Below are positions 9,401 through 20,640 of a stretch of DNA of 64,000 nucleotides, one piece after another; within the stretch, counting starts at the first letter, position 1; each line of letters opens with the position of its first letter. Source of the DNA: Taenia hydatigena (lineage: Eukaryota; Platyhelminthes; Cestoda; Cyclophyllidea; Taeniidae); assembly GCA_036345935.2 (NCBI GenBank), contig JADWOT020000010.1:11455492-11519491 (forward strand), written 5' to 3'. Both the position numbers and the translations under genes were made by a program. Under the pieces are notes generated by a model. The model had not been told where the DNA came from and made no database searches. It saw only the letters and a list, made by a program, of their open reading frames with translations.

Positions 9401-11330
9401 TCTGCAAGTGTAGCGAGGGAGCAACTATGACCACTTACATCCCACAAGGTTTGACGACTAGCATTGTAACAAGCAAGTGATCGTAACTTTCTTCCCTTCT
9501 CCCAATCCCTCTTCTCTGCCGCATGAATATGCGCCTTTCCCACATCAGCGGTAGACTGCTGCGTATCTAAGGCCAGAGTCGAATGAGCTTTCCATTTTCC
9601 TAGGTCACTGAACCACTAGTAGTGAACAGCTTCTCGACTTCCCACTGTGCTACGCTTTGATGACATCCGCGATCCGTTGGGTTCTTTGGTAACATAATTG
9701 GAGTAAAAGAGTGCTTGCAGCAGACTACAACCATTTGAATGGTCAGATGAGGCAGGTCATTTCTTTGTGCCTGCCCATCATGTGAGACCAAATTACTCCA
9801 GTTAGTGTATGAGGACTTCAACGCACACGATGGGTGCATCCAAGTTCGCTTCACAGAAATGGTCCCCCTCTCGTAGAAGGCTCTATTCCCCTCCGAAATC
9901 ATTGCCTCGATGTTCGTTGCACTCAAATGAAATGGCATTGAATGCGTAGTTATAAGGTTGGTGCTTACAGTGAGCCTCTACGCGTTTATCATCCCATCCG
10001 GCACAGGCAAGCTGAAATGCTTACAAGATCGCTCTTTAGCATTATGTACTTTCTGCGGCTGAATGGTTATTCATGGACCCTTAATTTACCTTCTCTGTGT
10101 TTTAGAAGGCAGAGGCGTTGAGGTCAAGTGAATTGGACCATGTGCGTCATGAGACCTGTGCATAGCACTTGTGAACTTATAACCAGCTCGGTCAAGCATA
10201 CCACTACATGTCTCCAAGGTCATTCTAGTTCACACAGGTATACCAATGCAGATGAAGGCATTCACACGGCGAGGTAAGGCTTTACCTTAGCGCATGCTGT
10301 GGCAACGTAAATGGCGAATTATGTCTGCTCATGCGGCACCAGCACCATTTCGAACAGGGCGTGAAGTGGGCGTCGGAAGAAGTTGAAACCCTAGTTGACA
10401 TGGAGAAGTAGGCATAAAGTGACAAGAAGCTTACTGGAAACCTCGCTGTTGCCACTTGCCCTAGCCTCCCTTCCTGTCACACTTTCCTTATCTCAAGCTC
10501 CTAACCTAACTAAGGTAAAAACACTGGGGTCTCTTAGACAATTCGCCTGAGTAAGCTTTCCCCCAAAGCCTCAAGAGGTCAAATGTTGAAGTCATGTTCC
10601 ACAATCTTTGTACAGCACCATTTCTTCCACATGAAGGGATTGAATGCAAGTTAATACTTCCATTCCCTTTCGTCCTCGATGGCTAGCAGTCATCAAAGTT
10701 TGTTGCACCAGAAAGTCTCCCAAACTGGATGGAGTTATTGGTAACCCCAAATGGTTGCTTTAGCTCCACTGCACCGTCACTCAATTCCACTTGTTACAAT
10801 TTGCATAGATCAGTTGACACCCATGGATGCACGAATAACAAATTTCTTCACGTTAGCTATAAACTGAATCTGACATTCCATCTGAGTTCCTAATGTTATA
10901 ACCATCTGTGTCCAGACGATGGTCAGGAGGCCAAACGATCATGAAACAAGAATGACAACAATCATTGTAATTTCCCAGCCTTTGACGTGCCTTGACAGAG
11001 CAGGAAAGGGAAAATTTGAGGTCTTCTGTAGGGTCACGGAGTCAGGACATCACGTCAAATGCTGGCGAACACTCCATTCAACACACTGTCCCACGAAATT
11101 TCAACAACACCTAGGTGACATTGCAGCATCACCCACCCGGACCTTCGAGTAACACGTGGAGCCTCATCTTAAGAGGGCACTGTAGGCTGTGAAATGGGCA
11201 CAAGCTACCCCAGACTAGAAATTTTTAGCAGAGAATCATATTCTTCAAGGTCTTTCAAAAGAGAGAACTCAGCCTCGTATTGGCCCATTTAAAGCAAGCA
11301 CGCAGATTGTGGTGGTCTTAGGAATGGTAA
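9400..11330. other. Unassigned interval
   Basis: The longest frame is 112 aa on the minus strand (9600-9938). It has no signal peptide or domain that I recognise. Part of 10110-10150 resembles 20170-20200. I see no promoter-plus-gene structure here. Confidence 0.4.
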
Positions 11331-11339
11331 TTGAGCGAA

Positions 11340-12660
11340 GGCCTTAGTGACCAAAAGGCTGCAACGCAAGTTGAACGACAAACTTGGCTTATGCCTGTGG
11401 GATTCCTATGTGGAAGGAAAATTCAACTTCTCTTCGTCAAGAAAAGCTCGTCCGTTTCGCCACCCTGAACACGCATATGACATGACATTCTGTCTGTCCC
11501 CACCACCCTGCATAGGTGCATCAAATGAGTGCATTCTAATTAGTCTGCTTTTGATTGCGAAATTTGCTGCTGCTGCTGCTGCTGCTTTACCTCTCCTCAT
11601 TGTGTTACGAACCATGAAGAAAGTCTTCTTGCAGTTAGAGTTTACGAGATGTGGTGCACTTTCCTCGGTTCCTTTGCTGATGTTATTTTGTTCATGAGTG
11701 AGCGAAGAGGCATAGGAAGATGACACGACTTTGAGTGGGTTAGGCTCTCTTTAGTGCTCCTCGTCTAAACCACAGAACTTGGCTCCTTGATTATTGTCAA
11801 GAAGTGCCTCTTTTGGATGGTTGCCTTCGAAAAGAGAATGAATAAATGAATGAATGGAGTGTTCATTCTAGGGGTAATGTTATGGCAATAACTGGGACGG
11901 TTTTGGTCTGCTTGCCTCCCCTGCTGTAGTGGTGGTGGTTGTTGTTCTGGTGGTGGTTGTTGTGATGATGATGATGAAGAAGAAGAAGCTTCGGTGTGGT
12001 CTCTGCCCTTCCTTTAGTCGCGGTTGTAATTAGCCTTCACTCTATTATTTTTTGTCGTATGATTGGCGGGTCGCGGATACACGAACAGAGGTGTGGACTT
12101 GACGTTGTCCTCAAGTTGGCCATGTTAGTGAATATACTTGACGGCTCGCAATCGATTGACGTGCCCTCGAGACCTAATCAAATGCGCTGATTTGTTCCGC
12201 CTCTGCCCGCAACTCAGTACACTGGTCAGTTTCATCTATTTTTACTTCCCTTCCCTTTCAATTACCTGGTTAATGGGTTACTTGGGTGGCAGGACCTTGA
12301 CCACGTGGACAGGCAAAGGTGAGAGGATCCGTCCATTTGAAGGCTGTCTTATCTCTGTCCATTTATAGCAATCCAACTTGCCAGTATGCTGATTTTATGT
12401 CCAGGGTGGAGACCAAGTCCCACTCGTGTGGGTAGTCTACCGAAACAGTTATGTATGACAACGAGAGCTCATTCTTCCCCGTTGCTGCTTCCAGCCTTTT
12501 GTATTGGACGCGCAGCTGTTGACTTCCGTCTCTCCCTTTTTAGAGCACTCGGCGGGACCTATGATGACTTCGATGGATTTGTGGCCTCACCTCCGATCAA
12601 TGCTTCCATGGGAGGGTACAAGTCCTGCAGGCGCGTGCACGGTATGCTGCTACCACTGTA
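11340..12660 (-). repeat. Repeat R1, copy c, with gypsy RT fragment at its right end
   Basis: This is inverted relative to copies a and b. The gypsy part, 12380-12660 read on the minus strand, matches the RT entry region seen at 22060-22350 and 39740-40220. Simple repeats sit inside it: (CTG)n at about 11567-11587, GGT/TGT-rich sequence at 11928-11962, and GAT/GAA runs at about 11963-11990. The apparent poly-alanine in the 116-aa and 106-aa frames here comes from the CTG run. Confidence 0.65.
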
Positions 12661-12704
12661 AATTACTCAACAACCTTCCCAACCCGCCAGAAATCGATTC
12701 TTAT

Positions 12705-13700
12705 AGATGGTGAAAGCCAGTGATTCCAGCCTCTTAGCCAAAAGAATGAATAAATGATCTAGCTCGCACCCAAACACGGCTACTTCCAACGTGGATGCAA
12801 AAGCTATCAACTTCTCGACATGTATTTGACAAAATCTTGAAAATGTTGTTGCTGGTCAGTTTTATTTAACTTCTGTATCACGAAGTGCGATGGAGTGCTC
12901 AATCGGAGCAATGGACATTCACTCCACCCACATCTGTGTGACTGCAGGTTTCCTGGAACGAAGGGCAAAACAGCTGCATTAAGTCAAATGAAATGAGGCT
13001 AGAGAGATAACAGGAGTACTGCCGCGTCAACTGAACTTCTCAACGTCAACTCTGACAGCACCAGATAACTCTTTTGAATGTGGTTATCCTGACGTCAAAC
13101 CTAGGAAGAATTGAGTTGAGGACAGACGATGATTAATTTGAATATGCGGTTGCATGAGCTCTTGAGGAATTAGGACTGTGGACGAGCTTACTGCATCCTT
13201 CACGGTGACCTGAGCTCACGACCTGAACTACCCAGTAAGGCATCAGTGCTGCCTCGTTTACAGGTCAGGTGGACACCGCATCAAGTAACTTCAAAAACAC
13301 TAACGCGGGTCAAGTGGCAATCGCACTACTAATTTTGTATGTACAAAGAGTCCATGCCACCGCTTAAATTCAATATGTGCGACTTGAAACTGGTTTTTAC
13401 AACTAGTGTGCAACAATCACAAATACAAGCAATCCACCAGTGAAAACCACAGCAATGTCCAAGTGTTGTCTATCAACGTGTTATGACGCACTTCTTGAGA
13501 ACAAGACTATTGTCGTGACCCGTGTGTGCGAGTACGCGTGCCCAGATGAGGACTTGGGAGCGTGAATGACGTTTACTTGAGGCCTCATCTCTTCACACAA
13601 CCCAACATCACTTCAACAGAACAACAGAACAATTCTGGGGAGGTGGATTTGCCACTAGCATCAAAATTAGGTGCATTCACATCAGCAAAAAACGCAAATT
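12705..13700 (+). repeat. Dispersed repeat R2, copy a
   Basis: About 1 kb of non-coding sequence is shared in the same orientation with 32480-33720 and 46247-47480, and inverted with 54090-55022. Landmarks in order: a GAATGAAT run near 12745, CATTCACTCCACCCACATC near 12918, CCCAGTAAGGCATCAGTG near 13230, CACAGCAATGTCCAA near 13448, and CTCATCTCTTCACACAACCC near 13585. No frame is preserved across copies, so it looks like a non-autonomous element. Confidence 0.75.
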
Positions 13701-13956
13701 GTGTAGTGTGAAATAAAGTCGTCGGTGCGTGACTTGTGATAGTTAAACCAGTCTAGACACGCACATCACTTCATTTTGATGGCCTCTCCAACTCAGTGCT
13801 TCTGCAGCCCACTAAGGTCAGCCAAGTCCACGTAGGCACATCCACGTGAATAAATGAATGAATTAATGAAGACGCCTGCTCAGCCAACTGCAAATGTGTT
13901 TCTGCTCATACGAAAGTAATCGAAAGAGTGGGTGCCTTCTGCTTACATGCATGTGA

Positions 13957-14394
13957 TCAAAACAATTTCAAAGTGGTGAGGTGTACATCAGAGATACGGC
14001 GCGACGGAGTCCAACGTGGACGTGTAGAATTCGGTCGACGGTTGGGCATATGGAACGGCGAAGTCAGGAGACACTCCTGACGCTTCCTGGTCGCTGCCCC
14101 GACCAACCGGCTAAGATCGTTGGTCTTCATGGCGTAAAGCTTTGCTGCGATGGACGGTGGTCGGACTCCGGCTTTGAATTGAACAGCCACCCATCTTTTC
14201 ACCTTGTTAGGTGGGCAGCCTCTGAAGGCAAGTTCGGCTAGGATTTGCAGGACCCCTGCGTACTCCTCGTCGTTTTCGCCTGGTTTTTGATCGCGGAGAA
14301 AGAACTCCCTAGTTAGCGACTCCATTCGCTGGTGGATAACCAGTTGAGCCAGTATCTCACAGCACTGGTCAAGATCGGAGTCAGAGATTCGCAC
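13957..14394 (-). pseudogene. Gag-like fragment of a Ty3/gypsy element, inverted relative to pol
   Basis: A 145-codon frame carries REFFLRDQKPGENDEEYAG, then ELAFRG and AAKLYAMKTNDLSRLV, which resemble the retrotransposon gag core of gypsy elements. No CCHC knuckle remains. It lies head to head with the plus-strand pol that starts right after 14395. In a normal element gag is upstream of pol on the same strand, so either the 5' part was inverted or two fragments were joined. The assignment rests on general resemblance. Confidence 0.55.
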
Positions 14395-15605
14395 TATTCC
14401 TTATCCTGCTTACCCTCCCATTTATGCGAGTCTCTAGCAGCCAAGTCGTTAGTGAATCCCCAAGCTTTCCCAGATCTCCGCACCAAGTTTTGCACTGGTC
14501 CTCCCTCTGCAAAACTTCTCTCAGCAGAAGGGAGAAAGACGAAGGTAAAAGGGGAGACGTCGTTAGTGTCACTGCGGAAAGAAACCCTGAATCAGTTTGG
14601 GATGCGATACTCGGCGTTGACTTCCTTCGTAACACCAAGGCGGTCCTGAATTTTCGCAGAAGGGACATTCGCGACCCAGCAGTATACGGAAACAACCCTA
14701 GTCAGATCCCCTCCAAAAAAGGACGTAGACGAAATCGGTAGCGCTCTTTTAGGGGCTACGGGCATTCCCATCAACAACTTAGATGAGCTTTGCTCCCAGT
14801 TGACACAGATCACCGATAGCGAGAGAAAGGACCTGCTCTCATTGCTTAGCAAGTATCCGAGCCTGTTCTCATGGCAAGGAGCGAAACTCGGACGAACAAA
14901 TATAGTCAAACATACTATTGACACCGGCGAAGCTAGGCCCATTTGGCAACCACCCAGACGTATACTGCCGCCCTTCCTGGATGAAGTAAACCGTCTGGTG
15001 GAAGAGATGATCAAGGATGAAGCTATAAAACCATCCAAGTCACCATGGGCTTCCCCAATCGCACTGGTAAAGAAAAATGACGCTAGTCTACGGTTGTGTA
15101 TCGATTACAGAATGTTAAATGCCGTAACTAAGAAGGACGCTTTTCCCTTACCTCATATCAACGACTCCTTGAATGCTCTGCATGGATTAAAGTGGTTCTC
15201 CACACTAGACTTAAAATCCGGATACTGGCAAGTAGAAGCGGCGCAAAAGGATAGAGAAAAGACGGCTTTCATAGTGCCCAATGGGCTTAATGAATTCCAG
15301 ACAATGCCGTTAAGACTTTGTAACACCGCAGCCACAATCCAGCGCCTGATGCTGACAGCACTGATTGGACTTTTTCCAAAACATTGCATAATTTGCCTCG
15401 ATGACGTCCATGTTATCGGTAAAGACATTCGCGAACATAACTCCGATCTTAAATTAGTCCTGGACCGTCTGCAGGATGCAGGTTTGACCTTAAATCCAAA
15501 GACGTGCCATTTTTACCTTCTTGGGGCGCAGAGCCTCGTCAGATGGGATGGCAGTCACTGAAGATCGTGCAAAATAAGTGAGAACCTGGCCAACACCAAC
15601 TAATC
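14395..15605 (+). pseudogene. Ty3/gypsy protease tail and reverse transcriptase
   Basis: The C-terminal end of the protease region is visible as AILGVDFLRNTKAVLNF (about 14605-14660), without a DTG active site. The RT follows in the 14800-15561 frame: KHTIDTGEARPIW, the SPWASPIALVKK and LRLCIDYRMLNAVT motifs, STLDLKSGYWQVE, and the catalytic box ICLDDVHVIG (about 15390-15420), which keeps both aspartates but has Cys in place of Tyr. AGLTLNPKTCHFY marks the thumb region. The frame ends at 15561 and continues only after a frameshift, so the polyprotein is broken. Confidence 0.9.
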
Positions 15606-16260
15606 AGACGTAACTCCGCAGCTTCCTCGGTTTGGCAAACTACTATAGGCGTTTCGTTAAAGGCTTCGCCAGGATTGCTAGTCCCCTACACAAGCTAATC
15701 GAGAAGCAGGCAAAAAGGAATTTCAAGTGGGCGAAAGAACATGATGAAGCCTTCAAAGAACTAAAGCGAATGCTCTGCTCCGCTCCGATTCTGGCTTTAC
15801 CAAACTTTAGGATCGACGCATCACCCTTTGTACTAGACACGAACGCCAATGACCTGGCCGTGGACGGTTTACTGTCGCAGAGACAAAGAAGGCAGAGAAC
15901 ACGTCATCGCCTACGCTAGTGCCAGACTAAACAAAAAAAATGAGACAGAAGAGTGCAAAAGAACGTGAAATTTTTAGCCATCTACACAAGCACTACCTGA
16001 TAGCGAGACAGTTCATAGTGAGAACAGACCATCAGGCGCTGACCGGGTTGAAAACAATGAAGGAGATCGACCGTTAGGTTGCACACTGGTACGAGGAACT
16101 GCAACAATGACTTGACTGTGCAGTACAGAAAAGGAAACTCGCATAGCAACGTGGATGCATTATCTCGCAGAACTCTCTCAGTGGAAAGGCATAGTGGTAT
16201 AGTGAGAACCCTATTTTTAAGCGACCCGACCAAACATCAGTGGAGAAACACACAGAGTAC
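15606..16260 (+). pseudogene. Ty3/gypsy RNase H region, interrupted
   Basis: The connection reads LANYYRRFVKGFARIASPLH and then FKELKRMLCSAPILALPNF. The RNase H start LDTNANDLAVDGLLSQ has Asn where the family usually has Asp. After a frameshift near 15900 come HVIAYASARLNKK, FIVRTDHQALTGL and SNVDALSRRT, with in-frame stops near 16076 and 16108. Confidence 0.85.
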
Positions 16261-16379
16261 AGGTCCCGACACGTGTCTGGTATACGACAGGTTCCTGGCA
16301 GCTTCGTGCAAGCCCATTGCGGAAGAGATGAAATCATCCAGCATGGCGGCCAGGCAGATATGGCAATAATGGTCCAAAC

Positions 16380-17430
16380 TCTTTCTGGAGGATGAGGTCT
16401 TGTGGTACCAAGAAGACGTCACGTCTTCCAAGCGTCTGGTCGTTCCAGGTTCCCTGATACAAACAGCCCTTCAAGAGTTGCACGAGCAATTGGGCCACAT
16501 AGGAGAGAAGAAGATGGTGGAGACCTCGGCGAAGCGATAGTGGTGGTCCTCTCTCTCCCCAGAGGTGCATGACTTCTGCTGAACCTGCATTACTTGCAGC
16601 AGATTCAAGAACTCTCATTCCACAGCCTATGCCTACAGGATTTCCGGGCGAACGAGTGGGTATCGACATCATGGGGCATCTACCGACATATTCTAGTTAT
16701 GGTTGACTACTTCACGAAAGTGGCCGAAGCAGAACCCATGAAGTCGCAAGACGCAGAGACGGTGGCGCCAACCTTTTTCAATCGTTGGATCTGTCAGCAC
16801 GGAGTACCTGAATCAGTCCATAGCGACCAAGGTCCTAACTTCGAAAGCCGACTCTTCGCTGAACTATGCAGGTCCCTCGGAATTGCAAAGATGCGCACGA
16901 CACCTGGACACCCTCAGGGCAACGGACAAGTAGAAAGAACTAACCGGACTCTGATAGGACTACTAAAGGCTTTTACGAAGGAGGCACGACTGGAAGGTTG
17001 GGATTTAAACCTTGAACGCACTCTCCTCGCCTATAGGGCTACGGTCCATATATCAACCGGTGTCTCTCCGTTCAAGATGCTCACAGGCCGCGAAGTGAGA
17101 GTCCTCACCGATGTATTCCTACCGAGTAAGGAAGTGGCTACTGACAATACCCCGGAGTACGTACTACGTCTCAAAGAAGGGATAAGAAAGACGTTTAATC
17201 TTGCCCATCGACACCTACAAAGGTCTTATACCAGACAAAAGAAATACTATGACAAGCACAGTCGACTCACCGTCTACCATGAAGGAGATCTCGTCCAACT
17301 ATGTCGGTCGATTCCCCCTCCTGGAACACATCGCAAATTTTACCACCACTGGAGTAAGGACGCCTTCCACGTAGTAAAAGCTCTGTCTCCCACGAACCGC
17401 CTCGTCCGAAATGCAGAACTCCGTACCTAG
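16380..17430 (+). pseudogene. Ty3/gypsy integrase
   Basis: A damaged HHCC zinc-binding part can be read at about 16470-16605 (HEQLGHIGEKK, then CITCSRF, with stops between). The catalytic core is open in the 16594-17430 frame: MVDYFTKVAEAEP, VHSDQGPNFESRLF and GNGQVERTNRTLIGL supply the D, D and E of the DDE triad. A C-terminal region with YHEGDLVQL follows. The core alone spans about 278 codons without a stop, so this is one of the younger gypsy copies in the window. Confidence 0.9.
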
Positions 17431-17618
17431 CTAATAACTGTCCATCTCAATAAGATCTGATCTTACAGAGGTGCTCCGCCGGTCGGTTATGAGGACGAAA
17501 ACTGCGTAATCGTAGATGGCGCTCAAAAGACGAGGGAGCTGGGTAATGCTTATGTTCCTTAAATGTGTTTTGTGGACCGGAGGCGGGGGAAGAATGTGAA
17601 CCTGGTAGCGGAGAGGCA

Positions 17619-17772
17619 TGATGTCTCCCAGGTGCGTGACTTATCCCCGTCCTAAAATCTCTTACGAGGTCTCACTGTACCCTCTCTCTCACTCATACAT
17701 AAGATGCCGAAGCGTGTTCAGACTTCTAATAACAAGGGCGATAAGAAGGAAGAGAAGGAACCCTCTACAACA
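17619..17772 (+). repeat. Putative 3' LTR of the gypsy element
   Basis: A block of roughly 155 nt starting TGATGTCTCCCAG and ending near CTCTACAACA lies downstream of integrase after a purine-rich tract (GGAGGCGGGGGAAG, about 17578-17592). The same block occurs inverted at about 36680-36830, away from any pol gene, which is what an LTR would do. No matching 5' LTR was found before 13957. Boundaries are approximate. Confidence 0.55.
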
Positions 17773-17939
17773 TATGCAGATTCGGTACCAATACACATGT
17801 CGATCCTCCCACCTGATATTTCACAGCAAGCTTCAGCACATGAACCAAAGTTCTGTTTTTTACATTGAACATATGCATTCAGTCTAGAGTGTTATGCCTT
17901 CCTCCTTCATCAGCCATGTCTCGAGGCGCTAAAACAAAT

Positions 17940-18260
17940 TAATTTTATAGTTCATTATTCCAATTGTTCCTTTCATATTTGGACATCAATTTGTTATCAC
18001 TTTTATCGGCAGAAGCTAAATCAGGTTTCGATGTGCTTTATACAAACAAGAATTGCTTGCAGTTCTCAATCGTTTTGTATTTCAACTCACCTAGTTAAGT
18101 GAATATTCACTCGTCAATGATTCGTTTAATTTGTCAACTTGAAGGTCATTGGATGCATGTTAGTATATTGTCTGTCCCTGTGCTGGCTTCCTTGCTGGCT
18201 CTGGTGACTGTCGGGTTTGGGTTAAATGGGCCCTAGACGCTGAAAGGAAGGAGGATATCG
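17940..18260 (-). repeat. Repeat R1, partial copy g
   Basis: Read on the minus strand this matches 24000-24400 and 2690-2760, including AATCATTGACGAGTG and CCAATGACCTTCAA. It directly follows the LTR, so the gypsy element probably inserted into or next to an older R1 copy. Confidence 0.55.
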
Positions 18261-18269
18261 TCAAATTGC

Positions 18270-20640
18270 ATGCGTTTTTGCTGTCACTAATCGCCTGGAC
18301 ATTAAAATGGGGAGGAATGCAGGTGTTGCATTTAAAATGCTTGGAAAGATTAGTGACGAGCACCAAAAATTTGTATTTGGACTACTATTGTTCCGTACCT
18401 TGCTCAGGTAAGCATGAGTTTCAACTCAGGAGTTACTGTGGTTGGTTTTGTCCTACAGGACTTTCCGTGCATGTTTTATGCAAGTATTTCCTACTAATCT
18501 TCTTCCAAACGCCTTGATATAATTACATGGCTTTTTGCCATCAATGCCTGCGAGATTTGTCGTGTCCGGTGGACTTGGATAGAGTTGTAGCACCCTTTGA
18601 AAGAGTGTTTGAGTCTGCTTAGACATCCATCGCTGAATTGAATCGTGTTTCCTATAACTCCAGTAGATGTCATTCGAACAAGCACAGGCCGAGGTAGCAA
18701 AGAATCTGCTGCAGACAGGACAGCATACATCAGAGTTGGATTCAACATCGACATGCCAATTTGATTGGTAAGATTATAAAAGAACTTCAGCATGATTGAG
18801 ATTGCATGCCTACAGCTTATTTTGTTTCGATAGGTACGGGGACGTTAATCAGGTGGGAGGTTGTTGGCACAGGCGATGGGTTGGCAGACAGGATAATCGA
18901 ATTCTACCACGAAAAAGGAGGCAAACGAGTCCGTAAACTGTTGTGTCAGCTACATTCTCTCCGAGTCTGCGAAGGACATGCATATCATCGAGACTGCGGC
19001 TGCCGAAAAGCACAATAGTAGCCAGTGTTTGCTGAAACAGGTGGAAGTCTGAGAGAAAGTGTGCAGTGAGGGTATTTGAGCACAGAATGAGAGGCTTTCG
19101 CGAGTGATGAGAAAAACCGGTTCAACTGAGGCTGGAGAAGGAGCAGTTATGGAGACGACGCATTGACGGGCATTTGGCCAAGGTCACGAAACTTTGAACA
19201 AAGTGGATGCTCAGTGTCTCACTTCATTAGGGTGTATTCCACCAAGCAAACAACCCTTGTCTATGCACTGCCAACTTATGACAATGAAGTCTCATGCGCG
19301 AGACGGTGAAGTGGGAAAAGGCATGCGGACGAAACGATGGTTGCCACACAGAATGACGTCATTCATAGCAGAATCATTGAATTTTGAATTGAACAGCATA
19401 AATGCTTGCAGGGTTCCTCTTACCTACCATGCATTAATCTCTGATGGCATCCTTCGCCTTCAACAGAGAATTTTTGCATAAAACTTGCAAGACAGATGCC
19501 GGATCCAATAGTCCAAAGGATTCCTATTTTGCGATTGCGCATCCACGCAATGCTGTGAAAGAAGAGACACTCAAAAGCAGTGTTTCTAGTGATGCGTGTG
19601 TGTGCAAGCAAATCCTTTACACACGACCAACAAATAATTCCAATGTTTCCAGCCAACGTGGTTCCATTTCCGCCGGCATTTGAGAAACCGTTCACACATT
19701 ATAATAAGCGCATTTCGATCAACTTTATAGGAGAAGTTGTCGCTGCTTAGTTGTATCAAGCGGAGCATTGAGCCAAATTCAAAGCAAGTAAAGGCCAATT
19801 AACGTTGAATCAATTGCTAAGTAGTCTTGGAATTCATGCTAAACCAGCTCTATTCTGATAAGTGGTATCAGAAACGTACTCCTAGCCTCGAGCTACTCGC
19901 ATTACGCGATTGCGAATACTGCATCACATAAGTTCCGCACAGAAATTTTGGCAAAAGGCATTTTGAGGTGCCTATGGTTAGCGGTCAAAGTCACCTTATG
20001 CAGCATCACCAAGCTGCCTCCCTTTGTTGCCACGCCGACAACTCTGTCAGCATCGCGTGCCCCCTCATGTGTCGGTTTAGTAACTCTCGCCTTTGCTTTT
20101 CCCATCCGGCCAATCACATCCGAGCTGTGTCCATGTGTGGATGCGTCAAGGGGCCTCGCTGATTATGCCAGAAAAACAAAAAGGCAGAGGCGTCATGTGA
20201 AATGAATTTGGATGGGACTTCAGTCGACAACGGATGAAGAGTTGGCGGAATAAAGTGCGGTTATTCCATGCCTCCTGTTCGATAGAACCGTGTGGAGTAG
20301 GAATAGTTGTGAGTACCTGCAGCAGAGGCTAATCTAGCCACAAACTTCTTCTTGATCCAAGTTCTTCAGCTTACCCACATGTCCAATGGGTGTGCTTTTC
20401 AACAGCATGAAAGCCCTTGAAAAGAACGCCTACGTCTTTGAAGCTGGTTGGGTTTGCCGCTTCGCCCTGCTTCAATGGTGCCCACTCTATCCACTTGAGC
20501 GATTAACCCTGTGTGATCAAGGTACAATGCGCTTCTTGCAATGCCTGCGATTTCTCGCCAAACCCAACTGTCAAATTATCCATTTTGAGAAATTCTCTCA
20601 CGTCGCAGGCTAAGTACATAGCGGCGCGTCAATCAAGATG
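18270..20640. other. Unassigned interval
   Basis: Frames of 60-99 aa occur on both strands (for example 99 aa, minus, 18494-18793; 95 aa, plus, 19194-19481). None has a recognised domain, a conserved counterpart or convincing splice context. I cannot assign a function here. Confidence 0.4.

Noticed and set aside
11560..11590. CTG runs and other short repeats as a CRISPR or satellite array
   Set aside because: They are simple trinucleotide runs without spacers, and the window is clearly eukaryotic.
11347..11726. 116-aa and 106-aa frames with alanine runs
   Set aside because: The alanines come from a CTG/CAG run inside repeat R1, and both strands are open equally.
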